A stretch of 64,000 nt of DNA from Rheum nobile. Lineage: Eukaryota > Streptophyta > Magnoliopsida > Caryophyllales > Polygonaceae. The stretch spans positions 3,100,001 through 3,164,000 of the forward strand of contig WOAB01000040.1 in assembly GCA_027886185.1 (NCBI GenBank). Direction: 5' to 3'. Under the pieces are notes generated by a model that ran no database searches, was not told where the DNA came from, and saw nothing but the letters and a program-made list of their open reading frames with translations. Below are positions 11,314-23,295 of this stretch, in pieces; the stretch's first letter is position 1, and every line of letters begins with the position of its first letter. The translations under genes were made by a program, and so were the position numbers.

Positions 11314-11879
11314 AGGCCTTCTTTGCATTTTCATGTATAACATTACCTAATCCTTTATCAATGTTTTTTGGATATTTAGTGGCCAAATCACCAGTCCTAC
11401 ACTTTGTGAAAATCTCATGTACGGTTCTTTGATTGTAGCATCCTAAGACATTAGGACAATTTCTTAACGTTTGTATGTTGTGCAGCTCATAAATGAGTTT
11501 TTTTATTAGATGAAATGCTCTAGTTCATGGAGAATTTATGCTCTTTGTTTGCAACAACCTAGGACATTAGGGCAATTTCTTAGTGTTTGTATGTTTTGCA
11601 ATTAATAATTGAGTTTTTTTAATGTGGAATATAGAATAAAAAAACCCTTGCTTAACCATACATCTAAGGGGGCATTTGTTTGTATACCTTGGGTATAGGG
11701 AATGGGTATGGGGATTGGTCATACCGGATTTGTTGTTTGGTTGATGTAGGTATGGGTATGAAGTTCATTCCAAGGAACAACTGATACCTGCCTACAAGAA
11801 TAATCCCCGTACCTTTTCTTTTTGGTAGTTAATGCACGAGCAATTCAAATTCTCCATGTTCTTAGGTTTGAGTTGTAGG
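11314..11879. other. Intergenic sequence with a short direct repeat
   Basis: No gene is seen. A roughly 70-bp imperfect direct repeat (about 11438 and 11556) contains gacattagg.caatttctta and ttgtatgtt.tgca. A ggggcatttgtttg segment at about 11668 resembles the end of a Harbinger-type MITE, but no partner end is present. Confidence 0.35.
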
Positions 11880-12252
11880 CAATGTTCTAAAAATCCCCGG
11901 CTAGGCGGTCATCCTCCGCCTAGGACCCGCCTAGATCCACCTAGGTGAGAAGAATCCTCAAATGTTGTGGAAGCTGTAACATCTTAGAAGATGACGAATG
12001 CATTAACATAATTTTGGGTTATGCTTTGTACAATAAAGCCCATAATATAATATCAAATCTCATTCCAACATAGTTTTATAAAGATTAATGGATTTGAGAG
12101 AACATAATCAAATAATCACATGGATCATGGATTAATTTTTAGTCCACCTAGGCCTCCGCCTAGCCGCCTAGGCGCTAGCCCCCCCCTCCCCCCCCCCCCC
12201 CCCCCCCCCCCCCTCACCGCTCAGCTCCCGCCTAGCGACTTTTAGAACATTG
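11880..12252. mobile_element. hAT-type MITE, copy 1, TSD gttgtagg
   Basis: The element starts caatgttctaaaa and ends ttttagaacattg, so the ends are inverted repeats. It is flanked on both sides by the same 8 bp, gttgtagg (11872-11879 and 12253-12260). CAATG ends with 8-bp duplications identify the hAT superfamily. The sub-terminal regions are rich in cctaggcgg motifs. A run of 26 C at 12188-12213 replaces a mixed G/C stretch found in the sister copy at 21831-22169. It has no coding capacity. Confidence 0.9.
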
Positions 12253-12303
12253 GTTGTAGGTGGTATGGTGATACATGCTTTTCAGTTTTCTGTATTTGTA
12301 GAT

Positions 12304-12440
12304 AGGGTTGCTGGAAGTTGTAAGAAGATACAATGGAGAGTTGGATGAGCTGGAGAGGGATGATTTCTTCAGGTTGAAGAAGATACAAGGATACAAGAGG
12401 GAGGAAATTTAGAAGCAGATGAAAGCTACCAGACAGTTTG
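12304..12440 (+). pseudogene. Unidentified exon-like fragment
   Basis: After a tttgtag acceptor-like site, one frame reads a charged helical segment with VVRRYNGELDELERDDFF and RLKKIQGYKREE. It is then broken by TAG and TAA stops, with similar sequence continuing. It looks like a decayed exon of a real protein, but I do not recognise the family. It may be chance, although the run of charged, heptad-like residues argues for an exon. Confidence 0.3.
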
Positions 12441-13494
12441 CAGAGGAGTAAGCTTTAGAGAAGATTTCTCTACAGAAGTGGATATCGATTAATGTAGCAC
12501 ACAACCTGTTAGTCGCGAGACTCCATTGACATGAGCTGATGTCATTTCTTGCTTGGTTGCACATGTATCCAATTGAGGGTGAGAGCTCTGAAGGAATATG
12601 TGTCATTTAATCAAGATGACAATTATTACTAATAGAATAGGACTATAATAGAGATTTATAATCCGATTATTTTAGATAGTTTTAGTGCTTTGCTAGAAGC
12701 CAACTATGACTTATGAGATAAATTAGATTTGGCCCATTGCTACTTTATCTGGGTCCTATAAGGTCACACACGTTAGGGTTTATTAGCATAAGATCCTAAC
12801 TACCTTAATTAGATATGGTAACAAGATTTCTTATCTCTAGAGAATATTTTATCCAATTATACATGGTAATGATTAATATTGGTATTAATTCCATATATGA
12901 TTTTATTGAATTAAAAGAATAAGAAGACTGGATTAATTATTTTATTGGATAATTTAATTAATTTATCTTGAAAGTCTATTAATATGATTAATAGTCTATT
13001 ATCATCTCTTAATATTTGATATTATATTTTGCATGTATGATTTAATATTATGATATTATTATTGCATGCGGTGACTGGTATGACCGAAATAGGATAGAAA
13101 ATACGATATGCATATCGTTATTTTTTTCTTGTACACGATCTGCGTATCGTTATATATTTTTGTAATTTAATTTTCAAGAAATTAGATTAGATTTACATTA
13201 TGTAATACAAGAGAAGAAGATCCTATGAAGATTCAAGAATGTAGATCCAAAGGAGAATCAAGGATGGAGATCCAAGAGACAAGAAGAATCTATGAAGATT
13301 AGATGTAATGGATTTTTAGGAGCCATACGGCCCATACTAGGATCAAATTTATTTATTGCATTTGTTTTGCTTTAAATATCTCTAAGTTTATGCTTGCTTG
13401 TTTATTTATGCTATTTAGTTCACTAGTAAATAGACTTGTATGATAAACTTAATTCCCTTAAAAAATGAAATTTTACCTTTCCAAATCATAACTT
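12441..13494. other. AT-rich intergenic sequence
   Basis: I see no gene. The sequence is strongly AT-rich with several aagaatctatgaagatt-like partial repeats near 13225-13310. It could be an old LTR or leader fragment, but no matching ends are visible. Confidence 0.35.
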
Positions 13495-13665
13495 AGGCCA
13501 TGCATATTGATGATGTTGTAATGTGCCACATATCGGTGTACGGGCACCCAAATGATCATGAGCGTTACCTTTGCAACTCCAAAGTGATAAAGCCTGAAGA
13601 ATTGTCCGTTCTCATTCTCTCTCAGTATCAATATTATTCGTCCCTCCCATCAGGTTCATTGAAAA
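13495..13665 (+). pseudogene. TKPR2-like reductase exon fragment (SDR family)
   Basis: One frame reads HIDDVVMCHISVYGHPN, then RYLCNSKVI and EELSVL, close to the plant extended SDR reductases (tetraketide alpha-pyrone reductase and dihydroflavonol reductase-like group). There the HxDDVxxxH segment follows the catalytic domain. The cofactor-binding N-terminus and the YxxxK motif are absent, and the frame drifts after SLPSG. A lone exon of a lost gene is the best reading. The family call rests on recognised motifs only. Confidence 0.5.
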
Positions 13666-13721
13666 ATTTGTTTACAATTAAATGTTGCACATCCTTATTG
13701 TAAACCTTATATGGTATTAAA

Positions 13722-16700
13722 GACTTGGATTTCTAAAAATTGACAATTCCTCTAAATTGCAGGATTCAGAGCCCACAAAGGCAATATTATGAGTTGAACA
13801 CTAGCAAAATACAAAGCTTGTGATTCAAATTCAATACTTAAAGATATGTTTGATGATTGTGTTGGTTCGTTCATGCAGCAACACAATCTGTCTCCAAATC
13901 CTTGTCAACTCCAATCTTAGATCACATATATAGTAAAGTTTTAAGTACTTTTCTTTTAAGATCAACGAATAATGCACTATTAAACTTTATGTTTCGTGTA
14001 AGACATCATATATAAATATATATATATGTTTCCTCTTGTTGTTTGTTTCATGTGCCTGATCAATAGCATGTTTCTTCAAAAACCAAAAACCATATCCCAA
14101 AGAACGCGCTCACCCTCTTACATTACCACATGATCCATACCTTTTCTAAGACACCTAACAAACAGGAAAAGTATAGACTTAGCATTCACATGATTTCAAA
14201 AAGCAACTCCGCACCAATCTATCCAAGGCCACAAAATTACAAACGACATTAACCCTTGATTTCATAAAAGCCAAGACAAAAAAAAAAAAGACAAAAAAAA
14301 GAAATCATCAACAAAAATCAAATGGAAAACGATTAAACTTATGTATCAAACTGTATACCAAACTTCAAACAAAATAAACCAACCTTTGGCAAGACCAAAT
14401 TCACTTGCAAAACCCTTACCCAGTTTTTTATGAAGATTAGCCTTTGGAATTATCGAGATATCAGTCGAAAAAACCTATGGACTGATATTGACACTCTTTG
14501 CAAAATCGAAAAAATTCAAATCATGGCCCTTGTTAAAACAAGAACTAACCAAGAACCAGAAAAAGGTCTTTGGCTAAAAGCCAGGTTTGACACTTTCCAT
14601 TTCTCGCCCGCTATTGGATTATCGGGTGGTATCTGTGTCATGTGAAAATCCTACCAATTTCAAAACGAACTATGTGAACTAGCACACATTGACAAGAGAT
14701 TCGTAGCTGTCAAATACAAAATCATTGACAAAAATTACTATATGATACTTATCTTTACGTATGCACCACCAAAAAAAATGAAAAAAAAATGAATTCTGGA
14801 ATCTCCTTACAAAATTTATTCTTCAAACTCATATGCCTTGTATCATCATTGGTGATCTAAACGAAATTGAATCACACTCGGAAAAGAAGGGTGGTAGTAG
14901 TAACACCCATTCCAGATTCCAAAGACTCTACAACTTCATAAATAACTGCGACCTACTTAATATCCCAACACAAGGTGGAGAATTCACTTGGCGAAAGAAC
15001 ATAACAGAAATAAATAACATATATGAAAAATTAGATCGGGTTCTTATCCACGATCAAATTCTTCAATGGTTCCCCGGAATCTTCACTAAAAACCATGCCT
15101 TTACCTCATCTGACCACTGCCCCATTTCAGTGGAACTTGAAAACCCTAACCCTTTAAAGGCACAACCCTTCAAATTTGAAAAAATGTGGACAACAAGAAG
15201 AGACTTTGAAAATCTAGTTAAACAAGCTCGGAGAATTGAAACTCAAGGATCACATATGTACAACCTTGTTAAAAAAACCTTTGCTTTTAAAATTAGTGCC
15301 AAGACTTGGATTTCTAAAAATTGACAATTCCTCTAAATTGCAGGATTCAGAGCCCACAAAGGCAATATTATGAGTTGAACACTAGCAAAATACAAAGCTT
15401 GTGATTCAAATTCAATACTTAAAGATATGTTTGATGATTGTGTTGGTTCGTTCATGCAGCAACACAATCTGTCTCCAAATCCTTGTCAACTCCAATCTTA
15501 GATCACATATATAGTAAAGTTTTAAGTACTTTTCTTTTAAGATCAACGAATAATGCACTATTAAACTTTATGTTTCGTGTAAGACATCATATATAAATAT
15601 ATATATATGTTTCCTCTTGTTGTTTGTTTCATGTGCCTGATCAATAGCATGTTTCTTCAAAAACCAAAAACCATATCCCAAAGAACGCGCTCACCCTCTT
15701 ACATTACCACATGATCCATACCTTTTCTAAGACACCTAACAAACAGGAAAAGTATAGACTTAGCATTCACATGATTTCAAAAAGCAACTCCGCACCAATC
15801 TATCCAAGGCCACAAAATTACAAACGACATTAACCCTTGATTTCATAAAAGCCAAGACAAAAAAAAAAAGACAAAAAAAAGAAATCATCAACAAAAATCA
15901 AATGGAAAACGATTAAACTTATGTATCAAACTGTATACCAAACTTCAAACAAAATAAACCAACCTTTGGCAAGACCAAATTCACTTGCAAAACCCTTACC
16001 CAGTTTTTTATGAAGATTAGCCTTTGGAATTATCGAGATATCAGTCGAAAAAACCTATGGACTGATATTGACACTCTTTGCAAAATCGAAAAAATTCAAA
16101 TCATGGCCCTTGTTAAAACAAGAACTAACCAAGAACCAGAAAAAGGTCTTTGGCTAAAAGCCAGGTTTGACACTTTCCATTTCTCGCCCGCTATTGGATT
16201 ATCGGGTGGTATCTGTGTCATGTGAAAATCCTACCAATTTCAAAACGAACTATGTGAACTAGCACACATTGACAAGAGATTCGTAGCTGTCAAATACAAA
16301 ATCATTGACAAAAATTACTATATGATACTTATCTTTACGTATGCACCACCAAAAAAAATGAAAAAAAAATGAATTCTGGAATCTCCTTACAAAATTTATT
16401 CTTCAAACTCATATGCCTTGTATCATCATTGGTGATCTAAACGAAATTGAATCACACTCGGAAAAGAAGGGTGGTAGTAGTAACACCCATTCCAGATTCC
16501 AAAGACTCTACAACTTCATAAATAACTGCGACCTACTTAATATCCCAACACAAGGTGGAGAATTCACTTGGCGAAAGAACATAACAGAAATAAATAACAT
16601 ATATGAAAAATTAGATCGGGTTCTTATCCACGATCAAATTCTTCAATGGTTCCCCGGAATCTTCACTAAAAACCATGCCTTTACCTCATCTGACCACTGC

Positions 16701-16884
16701 CCCATTTCAGTGGAACTTGAAAACCCTAACCCTTTAAAGGCACAACCCTTCAAATTTGAAAAAATGTGGACAACAAGAAGAGACTTTGAAAATCTAGTTA
16801 AACAAGCTCGGAGAATTGAAACTCAAGGATCACATATGTACAACCTTGTTAAAAAAACCTTTGCTTTTAAAATTAGTGCCAAGA
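13722..16884 (+). repeat. Tandem duplication, 1.58-kb unit (2 copies)
   Basis: Bases from about 13722 to 15302 are repeated from about 15303 to 16884 at an offset of 1581, falling to 1580 after one A is lost in a poly-A run (12 A at 14278-14289, 11 in the other copy). I saw no other difference in the parts compared. The unit spans 340 bp of left flank plus the first 1.2 kb of the LINE, so it arose after the LINE inserted. The junction (ccaaga/cttgg) shares aaga between both sides, which suggests microhomology-mediated duplication. Confidence 0.9.
14430..15324 (+). pseudogene. LINE-A endonuclease, duplicated partial copy
   Basis: This is the first of two near-identical copies of the apurinic-type endonuclease domain, which nicks target DNA. 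It starts MKISLWNYRD where the family has NCRG, is stopped at 14643, and resumes from 14833 with IIGDLNEIESHS and later SSDHCPISVEL, the catalytic GDxN and SDH motifs. It ends at the duplication junction after KISAKTWISKN. It has no path to the reverse transcriptase and is a by-product of the tandem duplication. Confidence 0.85.
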
Positions 16885-19800
16885 ATTGGAACAAAACTAC
16901 ATTTGGCAATATCTTTAACCAAATCAAAGAAATAGAGGTAGAACTCACTAAGATTCAAAAAGATATCATTCTCAACCCAAATCAAGCCTTAATCAACAAA
17001 CAAAATAGACTCATTAATAAAAAAGATTGCCTACTATCTTTTCATAAATAATATTGGAGTCAGAGAGCCAAAACCAAGCATATCAAATCAATTGACTCAA
17101 ATACAAACTATTTCCACATAATTGCGAATGGGAAAATAAGCCGCAAAATCTTCCGAGAAATTAGAACACAAGAAGGAACGATCATTATTGGTAAAGAAAA
17201 CATCCGAAATGAAATCAGATCAGATTTTGAAAAAAAGTTCAAAAAAGGAACAATAAATAACAACAACCTTCAAAACTTGTTGTGTAACATAACAAAAGAG
17301 GTTACAGACCAAGATAATACCAGTTTAACCAAAAATGTTACTAATGATGAAGTTAAAATTGTTGTCTTCAACATTGGTAGCGACAAATCACCAGGACCTG
17401 ATGGAATGTCAGCGCTATTTTATCAAAAATATTGGCACATTGTGGGTCCACTAGTTACGAAAGCAGTTAAAAGCTTCTTTCATTCTGACAAACTCCTCAA
17501 ACAGATCAACCACACCTTCATTACCCTAATACCCAAATGTGATAATCCTAACTCGACAAACCACTATCGACCCATTAGTCTATGCTCAACTATCTATAAG
17601 GTCATCTCCAAGATTTTAACAGAAAGACTAAAACCCATTTTAAACAAACTTATCCATCCCCTACAAGGTGCTTTCGTTGTTGATCGCGCCATTCAAGATA
17701 ATATCCTGATAGCTCATGAAATCTTCCACTCTTTCGAGCTAAAAAAGGCAAAGAGGGATGGATCGCTATCAAACTAGATATGGAAAAAGTATATGACAAA
17801 ATTGAATGGGTATTCATTCTAAATGTCCTTAACAAATTCGGTTTCTCACCAAAACTCATCGATTGGATCAAAGAATGCATTGAAACCATCTCATTCTCAG
17901 TGCTTGTTAATAATGGCACAACCGACATCTTTTATCCAAAGAGAGGGCTTCGTCAGGGAGACCCCCTATCGCCCTTCCTTTTTATCCTTGGAGCTAAAGT
18001 ACTGGCTAGAAAACTACAACATGAAGCAAACATCAATACCAAACAACTAGGGTTTAAAATCAACCGAATGGGATCAAATATCCCCTTTTTAGCTTTTGCA
18101 GATGATATCCTCATTTTTTCTAAAGCAAACCAAACATCCTGCCAAAAAGTCAAATCAATAATTGAAGATTACTGCTCTATATCAGGACAATGTGTTAACT
18201 ATCACAAATCTGTCTTTCACACAACACCCAACACACCAAATAATACAAAAACTATAATCCAGTCAATCCTCAATATTCCTAGTTCTGTATCCTTAGATAA
18301 ATATCTAGGATGTCCAATTATTAATGGGAAAGTTAACCAAAATACCTTCCAAGACATTGTTCAAGCAACTACAACACAGTTATCAAAATTGAAAGTTATC
18401 GCTCTTTCCCTTGAAGGGAGAGCAACCTTCATCAAAGCAAATCTGGCTGCCAAACCAAATTACATTATGTAATGCTTTATGCTACCAGCATCTTTACACA
18501 ACACACTAGATAAAGTTAATAGAAATTTCTTATGGAATAAAGAACAAACGTATAAACCTTTAATCAGTTGGGATAAAATCTGCAAGAACAGATCAAATGG
18601 AAGGATTGGTATTCGGAAAACAGAAGATATGAATAAAGCTCTCCAAATGAAGCTCATCTGGAAACTCTTTGCTGAACCAAACAACATCTGGGTTAAAATC
18701 ATAAATGAAAAATATCTAAAGAATTCTAATATTCTTAACTATACAAGGAAAACTAACCATTCTTGGCAATGGGGACAACTCATTAAACTCTACAATGAAT
18801 TCAAATCTGGCCTATAATGGATCATTGGGGATGGCTACTCTATCAACTTCTGGGAAGATTCTTGGACTCCTAACCTTAAACTCAAAGACTATATCCTCCC
18901 ACACACCATCATCAACCCAGAGGCCAAAGTTGGTGATTTTATCACAAACAAAGAATGGAATTCAACTAAGCTCAAAAGGATACTTCATGATGAGGCTGTT
19001 GATATTATTACCAATATCCATTTACCTCAAAATAGTATACCTGACCGACTCTATTGGGCTCCCAATAGGAATGGTTGGTTTTCTACTAAAACCGCATTCG
19101 AACTTATCACCAAACATACTAACCCCATAATTAACAAATTCTCATGGTTATGGAAACTGGATACCTACCCGAAAGTCAAAAACTTCTTATGGAAAATATG
19201 CCATGACGGACTACCCACTAAAGCTAGACTAGCCCAAAAACATGTTGCGATTCCCCTTGCATGTGATTCTTGCAATAACCCGCATGAAGACTTAAACCAC
19301 TTCCTATTCAAGTGCCCTAATACACTTAACCAAATCAAAAACCAAAGTCCATCCATTGAAAATTACATTAAAAGTTTAAATACTAATAATAAAAACCAAT
19401 TGAAATAATCTGTGAACTACAATCATTACTTACCAAAAGTGAATGGGTTTGCCTTGCCACCACTTGGTGGGGCACCTGGATTAATAGAAACCAAATAATT
19501 TTCCAAACACCAAGCCCAGACAAAATAAAAGATCTTACCATATACATCAAAACCCTTATTCATAATTGGAACAGAACCAAACAACTAGAAGTTGATGATT
19601 CTAAACAACAAAAACCTAATCCAGCTCAAAGGCGTAAAACCAAAAACATCAAGTGGGATAAACCTCGCTCTGGATTTTGTAAAATAAACTTTGACGGTTC
19701 TAAAATACCAAATGGAAAAACAGGAACATGATTTATTATCATAAATGAACATTCTGAGATAATTCATATGTCCAACCAAAAGTATGGATGCTAGTCTGTC

Positions 19801-20142
19801 CTCATGGCAGAGACCATGGCGTTAAAAAACAGTATTAAAAAAGCCATTTCACTAAACCTCAACAAAATCGAAATTGAAGGAGATAACTTATGCCTTATTA
19901 ACTCTATCTTAGGCATTTGGACTTGCCCTTGGAAAATTGAAATGGTCATCGCTGATATTCTTATCGATCTCCGTTATTTTCAGGAAGTCCTTATTAGGCA
20001 CGTTTTTCGGGAGGTGAACCGTTCTGCTGACCAAATTGCTAAACTCAGCTTCTCACCTTCGAGATTTGTCTTAAATTCCAATCCAGAACTCCGTGTTCTC
20101 ATCCGCAAGGATGCTCTAGGCCGGACCTTGCACCGCTGCTAG
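16010..20142 (+). pseudogene. LINE-A ORF2: endonuclease-RT-zinc-RNase H
   Basis: The main ORF2 region. Endonuclease lies at 16010-16870 (GDLNE, SSDHCPIS). Reverse transcriptase lies at 17277-18472 with KSPGPDGM, HYRPISLCS, GLRQGDPLSPFLF and the catalytic FADDILIF (about 18094). A zinc-binding region (CDSCNN...LNHFLFKCP) lies at about 19260-19320. An RNase H domain lies at about 19660-20142 (NFDGSK, AETMAL, IEIEGDN). It should nick DNA and copy LINE RNA at the target. Stops and shifts at about 16223, 17049, 17777, 18472, 18817, 19408 and 19728 break it. Family length is about 1,200-1,300 residues. Confidence 0.88.
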
Positions 20143-20188
20143 GTCCCGTCTAATTCTTTCCTCATCAAAAAAAAATAGCATGTTTCTT

Positions 20189-20647
20189 TCTAAAGAAGTT
20201 TCCTAATATGTCTTTGTTAAGCAGGCATTTCACAAGAGGTAAAGATTCCACAAAAGAAGTTGGCAATTGCTTAATAGACCTTTTGGAAGAGGAAATTTGT
20301 GAGTGAGCATGATGTTTTTAGTACTTTCTCTTTCACTCTTGTTCTAACTAGAGGAGAAACAAGTTCCCTATATAAGAAACTTGATATTAGTGAATTATTG
20401 GTTCATAATTCAAGAGTTTTTGTCAAAGTCCTTGAAGTCATGATTATGTGTGTTATGGTTAAATGTATTTTTACGAAGTCTATTAGCTCAAAAATAGAGA
20501 AATGTGTTTAACACGCATGCTTGTGAGATCACATCCCATATAGGTTATACTAGATTTTAGTAAGAAGTAAAGAAGAAATACTAAATCCATAAATATATAC
20601 TAGATTTGCAACCAACATGTAAACTTTAAACCCAACTCACCATCAAC
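20189..20647. other. Intergenic, right flank of LINE-A
   Basis: No gene is identified. Only short frames occur (20299-20511) and none has recognisable motifs. This is the continuation of the host sequence interrupted by LINE-A. Confidence 0.35.
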
Positions 20648-20655
20648 ACTCAAAT

Positions 20656-21167
20656 GGATGGCAACAGGGCGGGGAGTACTATCCCCGTTCCCGTCCCCAT
20701 TTTTTGCCCCCGTCCCCGAATGGGGATAAAAAATTCCCCCGTCCCTGTCCCCGTCGAGGCCCCACTCCTCGTCAGGGATCCCCATCCTCGTTTCACTACA
20801 TACAGATTTTTTAAATTTTGTTTTAATTTATATATTATTAAGATTTAGGGTATAAAAGATTTGAGATTTATGGTTTAATGTCTAAAGAGTACAAGGTTTA
20901 GGGATTAAACAATATAAAATTTAGGATTTAAGGTTAAGAAAATCACAAAAGTAATGTATTCGGCGGGGATTCCCGCGGGTTTCCCCACCGAGGACGGAGA
21001 CGGGACGGGGAATGGGGTGGGGACCTCTATCCGCTCCCCGTCCCCGCTCGAGGTTTAAATTCCCCCCCCCCCCCTCCTCGCCCCATCCCCATTTAAATGC
21101 CCCGTCCATGTCCCGTAGCGGGGATTCCCCACGGGGAATGAGGAATCTCCGCCCCGTTGCCATCCCT
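20656..21167. mobile_element. hAT-like MITE with G/C-rich ends, TSD actcaaat
   Basis: The left end reads ggatggcaacagggcgggga and the right end closes with ccgccccgttgccatccct, an inverted pair. The flanks share actcaaat (20648-20655 and 21168-21175). The ends are full of gtccccg/cggggac repeats around an AT-rich core, and a 13-C run lies at 21062-21074. The 8-bp duplication points to hAT, although the two ends differ by two terminal bases, probably from erosion. It is non-coding. Confidence 0.75.
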
Positions 21168-21175
21168 ACTCAAAT

Positions 21176-21830
21176 CCATCATCCAACTAAATATGTGCAC
21201 ACTAATATGAACAAAGAAAATGAAATGAGATTTTATTGGAAATTTTAAACAAAAATGAGAATGTAAATCACTTTATTCTCCTAATTGAGTGCTAATTTCC
21301 ACTTTTAAATTTTACAGTCTATGTGGAATTCGAACTCACATCCATGTGTAATCACACATTGCTCCTTCTTTGAGCTAATAGACTTGATTAAAAGCATATA
21401 TAGAAATCATTAATGCATATATAAAACACATTGCTCTCCCCTTGGCGGAACAAACCACCCTTGTACAATTTTTTTCATATATTCTCCAACTTGTTGAAGA
21501 TTAACCATTCATTCTATGAGCAACACATGCAAAAATGTTAAAGTTGTAAACATAGCCTTCTTTTTCTCTAGATGACATGACATTCCATGCACATTATAAC
21601 TTTCTTTGATTATAGGAATGAACATAAGTCTAAGATTGATAAAGACTTAATTGTGATCAAGATCCATTAATATGTTATTGATTTTCTTATGGACAACTAA
21701 ATTTAGCAATATGCTAAAACTAACCTGTTGTAAAATATAAACTCAACAATGTGCTCATTTATCAAACATGCTAAATCATTTGAATTAACACACTATTTTT
21801 TTGATAGCGAAATTCTAATTATTTCATAGC
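21176..21830. other. Intergenic AT-rich sequence
   Basis: No gene, repeat array or RNA gene is seen between the two MITEs. Confidence 0.35.
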
Positions 21831-22169
21831 CAATGTTCTAAAAGTCGCTAGGCGGGAGCTGGGCAGTGAGGGAGGGCCTAGTGGCTAGGCGGAGGCCTAG
21901 GCTGACTAAAAATTAATGCATGATCCATGTGATTATTTGATTATGTTCTCCCAAATTCATTAATCTTTATAAAACTATGTTAGAATGAGATTTGATATTA
22001 TATTATGGGCCTTATTGTACAAAGCCTAATCCAAAATTATGTTAATGCATCCGTCATCTTCTAAGATGTTGCAACTTCCACAATATTTGAGGATTCTTCT
22101 CACCTAGGCGGGTCCTAGGCAGAGGGTGACCGCCTAGCCGGGGCCTAGGCGAGGATTTTTAGAACATTG
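21831..22169. mobile_element. hAT-type MITE, copy 2 (opposite orientation), TSD ttcatagc
   Basis: This is the same family as 11880-12252 but inverted. It starts caatgttctaaaa, ends tttttagaacattg, and is flanked by ttcatagc on both sides (21823-21830 and 22170-22177). The internal sequence matches the reverse complement of copy 1 throughout, including the ccca(t/c)aatataatatcaaatctca core. The region that is a C run in copy 1 is a mixed gagggagggcc here. Confidence 0.92.
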
Positions 22170-22177
22170 TTCATAGC

Positions 22178-23295
22178 AGAAAAACAACTAGCAAAATGTT
22201 CGAGAAAAAAACAATCAACCAATACAACATTGAATTAACATTTCCATGTGTTTTAATCTTAAGCCAACAACACTTAAAACTAACAACAATATAGTCACTT
22301 TAAGTAAGGGAGGTAAATACTACTTCGTTCTTATTTAGCCCTAATCTTGGAGTTTTTTCGAATTGCTTTAAGTCGAGCCTTAATTCACCTAATTCGCAGC
22401 TTTCTTCAATAATTCATGCAAGTCAAACTCTAATTCGTCCTTATTTGGCCCCAATTTTCTCAATCTGTCTCTTCTTTAGGCTTTGCAAGTTTGTATTGTT
22501 TCATCAAAATCCACAAATCCTAAATCTCAATTTTGATCAAAATCCACAAATTAACGCTACATAATTTCAATTCAAAATAAAAGTCCATAAAATCCCTAAT
22601 TGAAATTCAAAAACCCCAACCCTAAAATTAAAAATCCAAATTCAAAGTTGAAATTCTGCATAAACGCATCTGCATCCTCCTTGATTGCACATTATCTCCA
22701 CCAATATTGTCTCGTCGCCACAAGTACAGTCCTCGTCGCCGCCAATTCTAGTGCCATCGTTGTCTCATTCTCTAGGCGTCTCCTCTATCCCCGTCTCCTC
22801 CTTGGTCCCCTAATTTGATAGCCTCTTACAACACCGTCGTGGTCTCCTTCTCTATGTGTCTCCTTCATCGACGTCTCCTCCACCCACTTCTCCTCCTTGG
22901 TCGCGTCGATTATGGACTCCAACTCTCCAACAAAGAAGACGCGTTCAAGGTAAGGTTTTCATATTTTTTCAAAACTAACGAGTCGTTAACGAAGGATCTT
23001 CTGTGCATTTAGCGAAATGTTCTGAGAACCTGAGGGTATCGATCAAATTTTACCATACCTTTAGACATCTAGTGAAATTTACGTAACCTTGGGGTACCAT
23101 ACAAAATTTTGATATTTTATTAACGAAAAGGGCCATAAATATCTGCGTCTGAGGGCCTCCAAGAAGTGCCCTTCTTCCTTTTTTGCCTCTCCCTTCTCTC
23201 TTTTCTATTCCCTTTCTCTTACCACACTTACGATCTCGAACAGAAAAAAGGCCTCTCAAGGCTTTCCTGCTTTTCGACCACTTTCAATCTTGTTT
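22178..23295 (+). promoter_or_regulatory. Upstream region and 5' leader of the eIF5-mimic gene
   Basis: No gene is recognised at 22178-23150; short frames at 22600-23012 are low-complexity. From about 23160 the sequence becomes pyrimidine-rich (ttcctttttt, ctcttttct), typical of plant housekeeping-gene leaders, and runs into the start codon at 23296. I could not place a convincing TATA box or transcription start. Confidence 0.4.

Larger units (their letters stand above)
14077..20173 (+). mobile_element. LINE-A, L1-type retrotransposon with 15-bp TSD
   Basis: The element begins at 14077 directly after aatagcatgtttctt (14062-14076). It ends in poly-A at 20167-20175, followed by the same 15 bases (20174-20188). 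That is a hallmark target-primed insertion. It encodes endonuclease, reverse transcriptase, a zinc-binding segment and RNase H on the plus strand. Its length includes the 1.58-kb post-insertion duplication; the upstream flank copy also appears at 15643-15657. An ORF1 is not recognisable, so the copy may be 5'-truncated. Confidence 0.9.

Noticed and set aside
22600..23012. Small ORFs upstream of the eIF5-mimic gene
   Set aside because: No recognisable motifs, low complexity, and no splice or expression signal links them to the gene.
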